Shown in pieces: positions 53,747 through 63,700 of a stretch of DNA of 64,000 nucleotides. Source of the DNA: CACIIZ01 sp045565285 (GTDB lineage Bacteria; Pseudomonadota; Alphaproteobacteria; Rhodobacterales; Rhodobacteraceae); NCBI GenBank assembly GCA_045565285.1, contig JBJLFR010000035.1, positions 1 through 64,000 on the forward strand. The letters run 5' to 3'. A program made the position numbers and the translations under genes. A model generated the notes under the pieces. It did no database searches and was not told where the DNA came from. It saw only the letters and a list, made by a program, of their open reading frames with translations. Positions within the stretch are counted from its first letter, which is position 1. The number at the start of each line of letters is the position of its first letter.

Positions 53747-54073
53747 ATGGAACAAAAAAAAGCTAAATTTGCTATTGGAGCAGTGGTGAAACATAAAATT
53801 CATCCTTTTAGAGGTGTAATTTTTGATGTTGACCCTACTTTTTCAAATACAGAAGAATGGTGGAATTCCATTCCTAAAAGCTATAGGCCCAAAAAAGACC
53901 AACCTTTCTATCATTTGCTTGCAGAAAACGATACAAGTTATTATGTAGCTTATGTATCAGAACAAAACCTAATTCAAGATGATAGTGGTGATCCTATTGA
54001 TCATCCTGAGGTCTCCGAGTTATTTGAAAACTTATCAAACGGTAAGTATACATTAACAGATAGACTCCATTAA
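53747..54073 (+). CDS. hspQ: Heat shock protein HspQ
   Basis: A 108-residue member of the HspQ/YccV family. It has KFAIGAVVKHKIHPFRGVIFDVDPTFSNTEEWW, then PFYHLLAENDTSYYVAYVSEQNLI and HPEVSELF, covering the whole fold. HspQ is a small cytoplasmic protein that acts as an adaptor or specificity-enhancing factor for Lon, and binds hemimethylated DNA. AAGGA lies about six bases before the ATG. It converges with the gamma-glutamyltransferase gene over 12 bp. Confidence 0.92.
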   Translation: MEQKKAKFAIGAVVKHKIHPFRGVIFDVDPTFSNTEEWWNSIPKSYRPKKDQPFYHLLAENDTSYYVAYVSEQNLIQDDSGDPIDHPEVSELFENLSNGKYTLTDRLH

Positions 54074-54085
54074 AATTTTTCTTTT

Positions 54086-55669
54086 TTAATAACCCAATGC
54101 GCAACCATCTTTTCTGGGATCTGACCCACCTATCAGATTGTTTTTATTTATATCCAACATTATAGCTTGAGCTCCACCTATAGGTTGTTCAGGTCTTAAT
54201 ATTTTGTGTCCTTTTTTTTCAAGATCCTTTGCTATCGTGTTTGAATAACCAGCTTCTAAATTTAAAATACCATCTGTTGGAAAACTTCTTGGAAAATCTA
54301 TAGCCTGTTGTATATCCATTTCAAAATCAATAATGTTTGATATTAAACGAGCATGGCCATTTGCTTGGTACTGTCCACCCATAACACCAAAAGGCATAGT
54401 AAAATTATTTGTTTTTCTTAAAAATGCTGGAATGATTGTATGAAAGGGTCTTTTCCCTCCTAGTAGTTCATTTGGGTGGTCTTTTTTAAGTGAAAATCCT
54501 GCACCACGGTTATGAAATAACAATCCAAACTTTTCTGATGCATAACCAGAACCAAAACTATTAAAAATTGAAAAAATTAAAGAGACCATAACTCGATCTT
54601 TGTCAATTACTGTAAGATATACAGTGTCTTTATGAGTTGCTTCATTTTGTACTGTCTTAATATCAAGAGCCTTATCACGGCTTATTGTACTTACATACTT
54701 ATTAACAACTTCTTCCGAATAGAATGATAAAGGATCAAATTTATAAAACCTCTGATCTCCTATTAATTGATCTCTAACACTATATGCTATTTTTGCTGCT
54801 TCTGCTTCAAGATGAATCCTCTCTGAACCCATGGGATCTAAATTTGATATTCCAAACTTTTGCAAAATTTTTGTCATCAAAATAGCTGTCACTCCTTGCC
54901 CATTAGGTGGCATTTCAAAAAGCTCGTAATCTCCAAAAACTTCTTTAATCGGTTCAACATATTCAACAGATACATTAGCTAAATCCTCATAAGTATGAAT
55001 GCCCCCTAGCTTAGAAAGGGAATTTATAATATCTTCGGCAACCTCACCTTGATAAAACCCTTTTGATCCTTCTTCTGAAATTCTTCTTAATACCTCTGCT
55101 TGTCCCTTTGAGCCAAAGATAGACCCAACTTTTAATGGTTTTTCATTTTCTGAATAAAAATGTTTAGCAATACCTTTAAGATTATCAAAAGAGTTAGACC
55201 AATCAAAAGCAACTCTTGGTGCAACGACTATTCCATTTTCAGCATATTTAATTGCAGGTTTGCACAGATCCTTTAATGAAATTCTTCCAAATTTTCTATT
55301 TAGACTTTCAAACGCCGCAACTGCCCCAGGTAAAGTTATTGATTCTACCCCACACTCTGGTACTACAAAATAACCCTTTTCCCTTAATAAATTTGCAGAT
55401 AAAGCTTTAGGTGTTGAACCAGAACCATTTAATCCAATTATTTTATTAGAATTTTGAGGTTTAATCATTGCAAAAACATCACCATATAGTCCGGTTGATT
55501 GTGGTTCACATAGTGGCAAGACTAAAGCCATTGCAATAGCAGCATCTACTGCATTTCCTCCTTTTTTCAATATATCTAATCCTACGCCTACAGCTATAGG
55601 GTGAGATGTGGCAACCATACCTTGCTTTGCATGGATCGTTGAACGGCCATTTAATTGAAAATTACGCAT
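54086..55669 (-). CDS. Gamma-glutamyltransferase family protein
   Basis: A 527-residue Ntn-hydrolase that is processed into two subunits. The large-subunit part has GMVATSHPIAVGVGLDILKKGGNAVDAAIA and GLNGSGSTPK. The nucleophilic Thr that starts the small subunit is in HKDTVYLTVID, and GGKRPFHTIIPAFL and PFGVMGGQYQANGHARLISN follow. No signal peptide is visible, so the enzyme appears cytoplasmic, unlike E. coli Ggt. The likely reaction is removal of gamma-glutamyl or related acyl groups from glutathione-like compounds or acyl amino acids. The exact substrate is open. Confidence 0.86.
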   Translation of the reverse strand: MRNFQLNGRSTIHAKQGMVATSHPIAVGVGLDILKKGGNAVDAAIAMALVLPLCEPQSTGLYGDVFAMIKPQNSNKIIGLNGSGSTPKALSANLLREKGYFVVPECGVESITLPGAVAAFESLNRKFGRISLKDLCKPAIKYAENGIVVAPRVAFDWSNSFDNLKGIAKHFYSENEKPLKVGSIFGSKGQAEVLRRISEEGSKGFYQGEVAEDIINSLSKLGGIHTYEDLANVSVEYVEPIKEVFGDYELFEMPPNGQGVTAILMTKILQKFGISNLDPMGSERIHLEAEAAKIAYSVRDQLIGDQRFYKFDPLSFYSEEVVNKYVSTISRDKALDIKTVQNEATHKDTVYLTVIDKDRVMVSLIFSIFNSFGSGYASEKFGLLFHNRGAGFSLKKDHPNELLGGKRPFHTIIPAFLRKTNNFTMPFGVMGGQYQANGHARLISNIIDFEMDIQQAIDFPRSFPTDGILNLEAGYSNTIAKDLEKKGHKILRPEQPIGGAQAIMLDINKNNLIGGSDPRKDGCALGY

Positions 55670-55688
55670 TGATTGCTAAAATTTTCCT

Positions 55689-56039
55689 TTACTTAATTAT
55701 CCTAATTAACTTATTTTCAAATACTTTTAACACAATGGATAAATCATTTCCTTGTTTTAATATTCTTCCATCAAATTCTATTACTGAATACATACCCTGT
55801 TTTCTTGCAAAATAGGACTTCTTTACTACTCTGTAAATCGGATGCTCCGATGTGTGTCTGTAAATAGAAAAAATTGCAGCTTCTTTAAGCATAGAAATTC
55901 CATAATCTCTCCAATGGCCAATTGATACCATTCTTCCGTAAATTCTTAAAATTAAACCAAGTTCTTTACGATTAAAGATTACCTTTGAATTTTTTTTAAT
56001 TAAGTTTTTATCTTCATTGAAGTTATTTTGAATTAACAT
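55689..56039 (-). CDS. DUF2794 family protein
   Basis: A 116-residue protein with the whole DUF2794 pattern: FNRKELGLILRIYGRMVSIGHWRDYGI, then AAIFSIYRHTSEHPIYRV, then KQGMYSVIEFDGRILKQG and LKVFENKLIRII. No membrane segment or signal. The family is nearly confined to Alphaproteobacteria and has no known activity. It lies 19 bp upstream of the gamma-glutamyltransferase gene and is divergent from uppS. Confidence 0.85.
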   Translation of the reverse strand: MLIQNNFNEDKNLIKKNSKVIFNRKELGLILRIYGRMVSIGHWRDYGISMLKEAAIFSIYRHTSEHPIYRVVKKSYFARKQGMYSVIEFDGRILKQGNDLSIVLKVFENKLIRIIK

Positions 56040-56162
56040 ATTTCTATTTTATATAAAAAAAATAATTATTCAAATGAGATAAGAGAAATTATAGAAACTT
56101 TTATTTTCCAAAAAGCTTTTAATTCAATATTAAAAGGTTGCTTTTTTTCTTTTCCTCTGACA

Positions 56163-56912
56163 ATGATACCAAAATTTAGATTTATCGGGCAAAATATGCA
56201 CGTTGGAATAATAATGGATGGAAATGGTCGATGGGCTACCGAGAAAGGTTTACCACGATCTTTAGGACATAGAAAAGGTGCATCAAAAGTTTCAGAAATT
56301 ATAAAATCCTGTCCTGACCTAAATATTGACACTTTAACTCTTTATGCTTTTTCAACAGAAAATTGGAGTAGAGCAGCTCATGAAGTTGAAAGCTTGATGA
56401 GATTATTTAGGGGTTATATGCAAAGCAAATTTTTGCAGATAATTAATAATAATATAAAAGTAAAATTTCTTGGTGATTCAACTGATCTCCCAAAGGAGAT
56501 TTTATTTCAAATGAAAAAACTTGAAAAACAATCTTCAGAAAACAATGGTTTTTTTTTAAATATTGCTCTTAATTATGGGGGAAGAAATGAAATTTTAAGA
56601 GCTACTAAAAACCTTATTGAAGATGTTACTTCTTTAAAAATAAGTAAGGATCAAGTAAACGAGGATTTGTTTAATAATTATCTTGATACAATGGGTCAAC
56701 CAGATCCAGATCTTATCATTAGAACTGCTGGAGAAAAGAGATTATCAAATTTCCTACTTTGGCAATCAACTTATTCAGAACTTTATTTTACTGATGAAAT
56801 GTGGCCAGATTTTACCCCTAATTCTTTGAAAAAAGCATTGGACTGTTATTATTTAAGAACTAGAAAATTTGGCAGTACTTCCATTGATAAAAACGCTAAG
56901 ATTTTTAAATAA
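56163..56912 (+). CDS. uppS: Isoprenyl (undecaprenyl) diphosphate synthase
   Basis: A 249-residue cis-prenyltransferase that makes the C55 lipid carrier for peptidoglycan and surface glycans. HVGIIMDGNGRWATEKG carries the catalytic Asp and diphosphate-binding residues, LGHRKGASK follows, then LTLYAFSTENWSR, ALNYGGRNEI, PDPDLIIRTAGEKRLSNFLLWQSTYSE and FTDEMWPDF. The usual frr and cdsA neighbours are absent. Its last eight bases overlap the 3' end of the opposing protease gene. Confidence 0.95.
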   Translation: MIPKFRFIGQNMHVGIIMDGNGRWATEKGLPRSLGHRKGASKVSEIIKSCPDLNIDTLTLYAFSTENWSRAAHEVESLMRLFRGYMQSKFLQIINNNIKVKFLGDSTDLPKEILFQMKKLEKQSSENNGFFLNIALNYGGRNEILRATKNLIEDVTSLKISKDQVNEDLFNNYLDTMGQPDPDLIIRTAGEKRLSNFLLWQSTYSELYFTDEMWPDFTPNSLKKALDCYYLRTRKFGSTSIDKNAKIFK

Positions 56913-58539
56913 AATTATATTCAGTCCATTCATTCAAACTTAAATCTTCTCCTTTTATAACAGCTAATTCATATACAGATACGTTAGTATCCACTTTTTT
57001 TAAATAGAATATGTGCTGATCTTTCCCTTTCATTTCATTCTCTGACAGAATAACAATTGCTGAAGAACCAGTATCTAAATTTAAATATGAAAAATCATTA
57101 TTATCAGTTAAAGAATTTTTTAAGTCATCCAAATTTGGTAATTTTTGAAAATTCCATAAGCTAATTTTTCCTGAGATATCTACTGAACTTTCCTGATTTG
57201 GCATTAAATACTGAAATAAAAGAGCGCTTCCAGAAAAAGAATTTATAATAAAGACGTCTCCAGAAATACCTTGCTTAAAATTAATTATTTCATCTTTACC
57301 ATTAGAATTTATTTCAGCTTCAAAAATAACTTGATCTTCAACGAAGTTTGTTTCACTTAAATCAATGGTATCATCTCCTCTACCACCAATCATTCTATCT
57401 TTTCCTTCACCACCATATAAGACATCATTACCAGACCTGCCATCCAATATGTTATCTACATCATTGCCAATAATCCAATCGTTTCCATTGCCGCCAATCA
57501 CATTCTCAATTATAGAGTCTCCAACTGTAAGTTGATAGGCTTTGGTAATAAGTTCTTCTTTTTTACCAATATATGAATGCGTATTAGCTCTCAAATCTAT
57601 ATAAGCATGTGACAAATAATTTTCGGCAGTAATAGTATCAATTCCAGCACCATCGATTAATATTCTTCCCTGCCAAGATAAAAAATTATAGACATCATCT
57701 TCAGGAAAGTAGTATTGGCTCACTCCAAATAAATTAACCAAAGAGGCCAAATCCAAAATTCTAAATTCACCATCAAAATAATTCTTATCAAAATTATAGG
57801 ACATTACTGTCCATCTATTATTTTCTTCAAGGGGACTTAATAACGTTCCATCTCCCGTATTTTGTAAAAAAGGATGGCGTAACCCTATTGTGTGTCCTAT
57901 CTCATGAATAAGTAGTTCATAATCAAAGTTTGTTTTTGAACCATTCAAAGTGGGATTCAAATAATCCAAATCAAAAAAAACGTCTGAAAATAAGTAATTT
58001 TCAGTAGGTACCAATACATCTAAGGGTCCATAGGCATATCCAGTAGTCTCAGTCTGCTTATTAGACATAATCGATATAACACTAGTTCCATAGGGACTGG
58101 TTGCTTCAACAAATTGAACAGCTAAAATATTAGAAAGATCATTAAATATTTTCCTTGAAGCTGTTTTAACCTCTTCTGTTACAGGAGCCCAATTTTGAAG
58201 ATCATTTTCATTTGTAAGATATTGGGGTTGTACTGAAGGAAATGTATATTTAAAATTACCACCAGATGCATTTAATACATTTATAATACCATTAGTTGAC
58301 GTCTGCTCCGCCTGGACAGCTTTCAACCAATACGGATCTGATAATTGTCCTGTATTTTCAAGGCCATAGCTCGTTTGTGGAGTTACAAAAGTAACACTAT
58401 TTTCAATTAGTAATTCATTTTTTTCTAAATTACCTCCACATCCTGCTAATAAGAAAAAAAATAAATTTGTACTTTTGCTTCTGGAAAATTTCTGAGAGCA
58501 CAATGCTTTGGAATTTTTAAGTATTTTATAATTAGCCAT
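56905..58539 (-). CDS. M10/serralysin-type metalloprotease with lipobox and RTX repeats
   Basis: A 544-residue secreted protease. A basic N-terminal stretch of about 24 residues leads to NLFFFLLAGC, a lipobox at Cys34. The catalytic domain has HEIGHTIGLRH at 212-222, the metzincin zinc site, and a Met-turn WTVMSYNF at 243-250. Residues 348-393 hold RTX nonapeptides (GGNGNDWIIG, GRSGNDVLYGG, GGRGDDTIDL) that bind calcium. The final 150 residues form a C-terminal beta domain. Serralysins normally lack a lipobox and leave by type I secretion, so the mixed signals are notable. It is a single gene, with no T1SS genes in the window. Confidence 0.85.
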   Translation of the reverse strand: MANYKILKNSKALCSQKFSRSKSTNLFFFLLAGCGGNLEKNELLIENSVTFVTPQTSYGLENTGQLSDPYWLKAVQAEQTSTNGIINVLNASGGNFKYTFPSVQPQYLTNENDLQNWAPVTEEVKTASRKIFNDLSNILAVQFVEATSPYGTSVISIMSNKQTETTGYAYGPLDVLVPTENYLFSDVFFDLDYLNPTLNGSKTNFDYELLIHEIGHTIGLRHPFLQNTGDGTLLSPLEENNRWTVMSYNFDKNYFDGEFRILDLASLVNLFGVSQYYFPEDDVYNFLSWQGRILIDGAGIDTITAENYLSHAYIDLRANTHSYIGKKEELITKAYQLTVGDSIIENVIGGNGNDWIIGNDVDNILDGRSGNDVLYGGEGKDRMIGGRGDDTIDLSETNFVEDQVIFEAEINSNGKDEIINFKQGISGDVFIINSFSGSALLFQYLMPNQESSVDISGKISLWNFQKLPNLDDLKNSLTDNNDFSYLNLDTGSSAIVILSENEMKGKDQHIFYLKKVDTNVSVYELAVIKGEDLSLNEWTEYNFI

Positions 58540-58648
58540 ATTATTTCACAGCAGCATTTACTAATAATTTTAACATACTTAAAAGATCCAATACTCATAA
58601 ATGAACATCAACTTAATAGATGGAAAAAATAGAACAAATATCTTTACA

Positions 58649-60532
58649 TTAATTTTTTGGTTCTTCAATAGGATGAAATTTTTTACGATGATAATTTTCG
58701 AAATAAGGTATATTTTCAATTAAATAATCATTTACATTACTATAATTCTTAACAATTTTTTTTAATCCAAAATTAATTTCATTATTTATTTTCTTATTTT
58801 TTGAAATGTCAAATTCAATACATTTATTTAACCACCCTAATTTTTTACCATCTTCTCGTGGCAAATGTGACTCAATACATAGACTATCAAATCTATCTAT
58901 AGGAAGACCTAATTTGAAAGATTCATAAGTACTCTCCACAACCATAATAAGAAAATCAATAGAATTATCCATAAGGAGAATATCGATTTTGGAGAGATCT
59001 TTTGACGATCCAGATAGTATGAGCTGATTATTTATTCTAATTTTTTGATGACTAAAAATTCCTGCTTTTTTACCATTAAGTGAGCAAAATGAAACAAACT
59101 TTCTTAAATCAGTTTCATTATTAGAATCAGATAATATAAGAACTGTGGGAACGCGACCATCTCCGCTGATAGCCTGACTAAGAATAATATCATATAAATG
59201 TGGGCTTGAAGGGCTTAGGTCAGGACAAGAATTAATTTCTAAAATTTTAGCTTCTTGTTCTAACCATGATTTACTTATATCCTCTATAAAAAAATCAATA
59301 CCAGTAACATCTAGTCTAAATAAATTAGCTGCTCTTTCTATTAAAAATATATTATCAGGGTGTACTTTATCCTTTGGTATTACAAATGGTATAGCACCAG
59401 CATAAACATTAGATATAGTCCCTAACTTCACTTTTTCACCCTTGGCAGGAATACTATCCATGTCTAGATTTTGTTTCTTTAATAATATGTTTGTAGCTTC
59501 ATTGATAGGAATACTTTTGTAAATAGAATTTCTTTTTGGACAGGAGTTTTCTTTTTTTATCAATAGTGATATTTTAGATTGACCATCACCTACTACGGCC
59601 GCAAGAAGCTGTTTAAAAGTCCAAACTAATTTACCATTAACTACTGTCAATCTATAATGATTTCCAGTTGCAACTCTTTGTATCAAAATATTCTTGGAAA
59701 TTTTTAAACAATTCTTAAAAGCTTTTGATAACTCCTTTTGATTAGTAATATCAGCTTGAATACCAGCACCGGCATCCTTGTCTGCTGGTTTTATAACAAC
59801 TGGAAATCCATATTTATCAATGAATTTTTTACAACTTTTTTCTTCTTTTACTAAGTCTTCATCCAAAACTGGAAAACCTGCCCTTTTAAGTATCTGGTTG
59901 GTAGCATATTTATTACGAACCATTACAACTGAATTTCTTGGAGTTTTTTCTGTAAAAGTACCCCCCAATTGAAAACTATGTTTTCCCCATCCAAATTGAA
60001 AAATTTCTGCGGCTATTTTTAGTATTGGTATTTTTAACTTATAAGCTGAATTTAAAAAATTCTTATTGAGTCTGTTTAATTTATTAGCTTGTTCAACTCT
60101 CTTAATTAAAGATTCTTGTGTTCTCCTAAACTCAACTTGAATATCTTTGGAATTACCCTCAAGAATTTGGCAGATATAATGTGCTAATATTAGAAATCCC
60201 TTTGGTGAAGAAGAGTATAGAAAAAGCTGGAAGCGTCTTTCAGAAGGCAATCTGTGTATTGGAAAAATAGACGGTAATTCTGTAACTAAATAATCATGTT
60301 CTGAATAAATATTATAGATTAGTTGTGAAAATTCAGCGATGACTTTTGTATGAATATCTAATTTAGGCCTTGATCCAAAACTAAATTTTTTTGCTGTTAA
60401 ATTCGATAATTTATGTAACTCAAGGATTAATTTCTTTGCATCAGATCTTTTATAAGAAATCGTAAATAATATTGCGTGTAATTTCCTTGCGTTAATATAT
60501 CGACTAATTATTTCACTTTTAATTATTTTCAT
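58649..60532 (-). CDS. Cyanophycin-synthetase-like ATP-grasp protein with degenerate Mur-ligase part
   Basis: A 627-residue protein. Residues 1-200 are a mostly helical N-terminal domain with RKLHAILFTISY. Residues 205-470 are an ATP-grasp domain of the CphA type: KYATNQILKRAGFPVL, YGFPVVIKPADKDAGAG, LIQRVATGNHYRLTVV, VTGIDFFIED and ILEINSCPDL with the metal ligands. From residue 480 on, GDGRVPTVLILSDSNNETDL aligns with the start of a Mur-ligase domain, but the P-loop GTNGKTT is replaced and the domain is cut to about 150 residues. It should still make an amide or peptide bond through an acyl phosphate. Its substrates are unknown. It lies upstream of the protease and downstream of the RTX gene terminator. 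Confidence 0.72.
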   Translation of the reverse strand: MKIIKSEIISRYINARKLHAILFTISYKRSDAKKLILELHKLSNLTAKKFSFGSRPKLDIHTKVIAEFSQLIYNIYSEHDYLVTELPSIFPIHRLPSERRFQLFLYSSSPKGFLILAHYICQILEGNSKDIQVEFRRTQESLIKRVEQANKLNRLNKNFLNSAYKLKIPILKIAAEIFQFGWGKHSFQLGGTFTEKTPRNSVVMVRNKYATNQILKRAGFPVLDEDLVKEEKSCKKFIDKYGFPVVIKPADKDAGAGIQADITNQKELSKAFKNCLKISKNILIQRVATGNHYRLTVVNGKLVWTFKQLLAAVVGDGQSKISLLIKKENSCPKRNSIYKSIPINEATNILLKKQNLDMDSIPAKGEKVKLGTISNVYAGAIPFVIPKDKVHPDNIFLIERAANLFRLDVTGIDFFIEDISKSWLEQEAKILEINSCPDLSPSSPHLYDIILSQAISGDGRVPTVLILSDSNNETDLRKFVSFCSLNGKKAGIFSHQKIRINNQLILSGSSKDLSKIDILLMDNSIDFLIMVVESTYESFKLGLPIDRFDSLCIESHLPREDGKKLGWLNKCIEFDISKNKKINNEINFGLKKIVKNYSNVNDYLIENIPYFENYHRKKFHPIEEPKN

Positions 60533-60614
60533 TTAAGTTTTCTAAGACTATCAATTTTCTTATTACTATAAATGAATCTATCAATCTTTGAACTTAAAAA
60601 ATCTTTGTTAGTAT

Positions 60615-60642
60615 GAAAAAATAGCCCTGTAAACAGGGCTAT
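60615..60642 (-). terminator. Intrinsic terminator of the RTX gene
   Basis: ATAGCCCTGT and ACAGGGCTAT form a perfect ten-base stem with a two-base centre. On the - strand it is followed directly by a run of T. It lies 68 bp past the RTX gene stop and is the only strong rho-independent terminator I found. It separates the RTX gene from the ATP-grasp gene. Confidence 0.88.
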
Positions 60643-60709
60643 ATATAAATTTAACAATATAGATCTATAAATTATAATTTTTATTTAATAAGAAATACCT
60701 AAAAACTAT

Positions 60710-63700
60710 TTATACTTCTGAAACCCAAGTCAGGTCATCAGTTATACCATAGTGATCCATTGCCCCACCAGAGTCTGCTGAACCAAAAGCCGTTTCAGCT
60801 GACTTTACTGTCGCAGTTGTCAAGGCTGCAACAATTGTCGTTTCTGTCGCATGCGAAATTCCAATTTGACCAGAAAGATTAAGCATTGGTGCATCTTCAT
60901 CCATTAAATCAATATGTGTTTGTGTAATTGTTGTAGTTCCGGCAGTTATTGCATCAATAGTAGTTGTTGGAGCTCCTCCAGCAATCATTTGTGCAAGCAT
61001 ATCGTCTGTTATAATATCACCAACTGCCCAGTCAACAAGATCAGATGCATCAATTGCTAGGCCTTCAGCTACTGATAATAATGTATTAACTTCACCTTCT
61101 CCACTACTTAAATCTATGGAAGCAACAGATCCACTAGAATCTAGACTAATACGAGTTCCTGTTCCACTACCATCACCATCAATGTCCATAGCGATCGCCG
61201 TTTCACCCTCGCCAGGTGCGATTTCCATTAATGCTAGAAAATCTAGACTATCACTTGATGTCAAATCAGCAAGATGCGTTTTTACATTTCTCTCAGAATG
61301 ATCCCAGGTCTCTACTGGAGCTCCAGTAGAAAAATCTAAATCATGGTGCATAACCCCTATTGAAAAAGTATCCGCACCTGAGCCACCGAGTAATGATGTT
61401 TGTCCACTATAATCTTTGTTAGCGGCATCGATAAGGGTATCATTACCCGAGCCTCCAGAAAGAAGATCCTGAGCCTCTTCGTCATACTCACCATCAAAAC
61501 TTCCAGTTGCAACAAGGGTATCATCACCTCTTTGGCCATAAACCCTATCGGCTCCTTCCATACCATCAACAAAGTCATCACCTGAACCACCCTTGATAAC
61601 ATCATCTCCACCATACCCAAGAAGAACATCATTTCCTGTTCTACCGAAGATCTTATTATTTCCTTGGTTTCCTACAATGATATTATCTTCATCATTTCCG
61701 TATACATTGATATCCCTGGAACCACCGAAATATACATTTTTAATTCCATCACCAAGTTTGAATACTAACGGTCCGGTTGCTTTAGATCCAGATCCGGCTG
61801 CCGCTGTACCATGAGTTCCATGCGTAGTAGCATCACCTGTTGGAACACCTGCCATTTCTAAAGCTGTATCACGGCGTTCTATGTAACCACTTAACTCCCC
61901 TTTTTCAGCTTCATCAAGGGTAATTGGGTTACCAATAATTTCATTATTAGCATCAAGAACCAATAACTTTCCATCATCCGTAAAAGTAACCTTAGTATCT
62001 GGAGCTAATGCATCATTTCCTGTAAGTCCCAAGGCAGTATTAAGTTCCGCAACTTCAGTTGTATCAAGTCCGATAATACCTTCGTCGTGAATATCACCTT
62101 GTGCTTCGGCTTTTTCAGCATATTGCCCCAAGGCAAGTTGCGCTGTTTCATCTAGAGTTATCGGCGCACCAACCACTAAACCTTGATCATCTAGAACAAC
62201 CATTTGAGTTCCGTCTTCATTAAAGGCAATATTAGCATCCGCTGCCAATCCTCCTGGAATTTCTGCTCCTAAAACAGCATTAAGAACCGCCGCATCTGTA
62301 GCATCAATTTTTACAACTTCTGCATCATTTAAAGAACTCTGAATTTCAACTTTATCAGCATAATCTTTAATTGCATTTTGCTTTGTCTCATCTAGAAGAA
62401 TGGATTGACCCATCACTTTACCGTTGGTATCAAGGACAAACATTTCGCTACCATCTTCAGAAAAAGTAACTCTAGCATTTTCTGTGATACGTCCATCATT
62501 TCCAAGGGCGTCATTCAAAGCTTGTGCATCCGTTGCATCAAGAGTAATCGTATCGCTATCCTCCAATGATCCCTGAAGTTCTGCTCTTGATGCATAATCG
62601 TTCAACTGATTTTGTTTTGCCGCATCAAGGGCTATTGGATCACCCACTACCTCCCCATTATCATTAACGATTAACATCGTCTCACCATCTTCAGAAAAGG
62701 TAATCTTAGTATCTGGAGCTAATGCATCATTTCCTGTTAATCCAAGGATACCACTGACTGCTGTAGCATCGCCAGCATCGATTGTAATGATTTCTTCTTT
62801 ATTAATACCCCCTTCCAATTCCGCTACTTGACCCTGAGAATCAACCTGAGCTTCTATTGAAGCAAGTGCTGTTTTTTGTGTTTCGTTAAGAGGTATGGGA
62901 TTACCAACCAAATCCCCGTATTGATCTATAACAAGCATCTTACCATCATCTGTTATGGTAATAGTATCGTTCTCTATAATGATATCGGGTCCAGTTAGTC
63001 CTAAGGCTTGATTGATTGCAGTCGCATCAGAAGAAGAGACTGTAATAACTTCATCTTGATTTAAGGATCCCTGCTGTTCTGCTCTATCTGCATAATCATT
63101 CAACGCATTTTGTTTTGCCTGATCAAGCACAATTGGATCACCAAGTACTTCACCGGCATCATTAACGATTAGCATCGTCTCACCATCTTCCGAAAAGGTG
63201 ATTTTAGTGTCAGCAGCTAGTGCATCTCCACCTGTAAGTCCAAGGACATTATTAACAGCGGATGCATCTGTAGCATCTATTGTAATGATTTCTTCTTTCT
63301 GAATATCACCTTCTAATTCAGCAGCTTTAACCTGTAGTTCCGCTTTGTCTGCATAATTTTGCATAAAAGCTACTTGTCCAGTCGTAAGAGTTATAGGTCC
63401 ACCAATAATCTCATCATTAGCACCAATAACTACCATCTGTGTGCCATCATCATTAAAGGCAACCTTTTCTCCTGCAACAAGCGCTTCTCCCCCAGCAAGT
63501 TCCAATACACCACTAATTGCGGTAGCATCAGCATCACTGAGTTGAATAATACCTTCAGGTCTCAAATCGCCTTGAATTTCAGCCTTATCTGCATAAGCAC
63601 CTATCTCTTGTTGTTGTGCGTCCGTAAGGGTTACAGGTGGAGCAATAACATCACCGGTTTCATTCACTAACATCAATGTTTTACCATCTTCGGAAAATGT

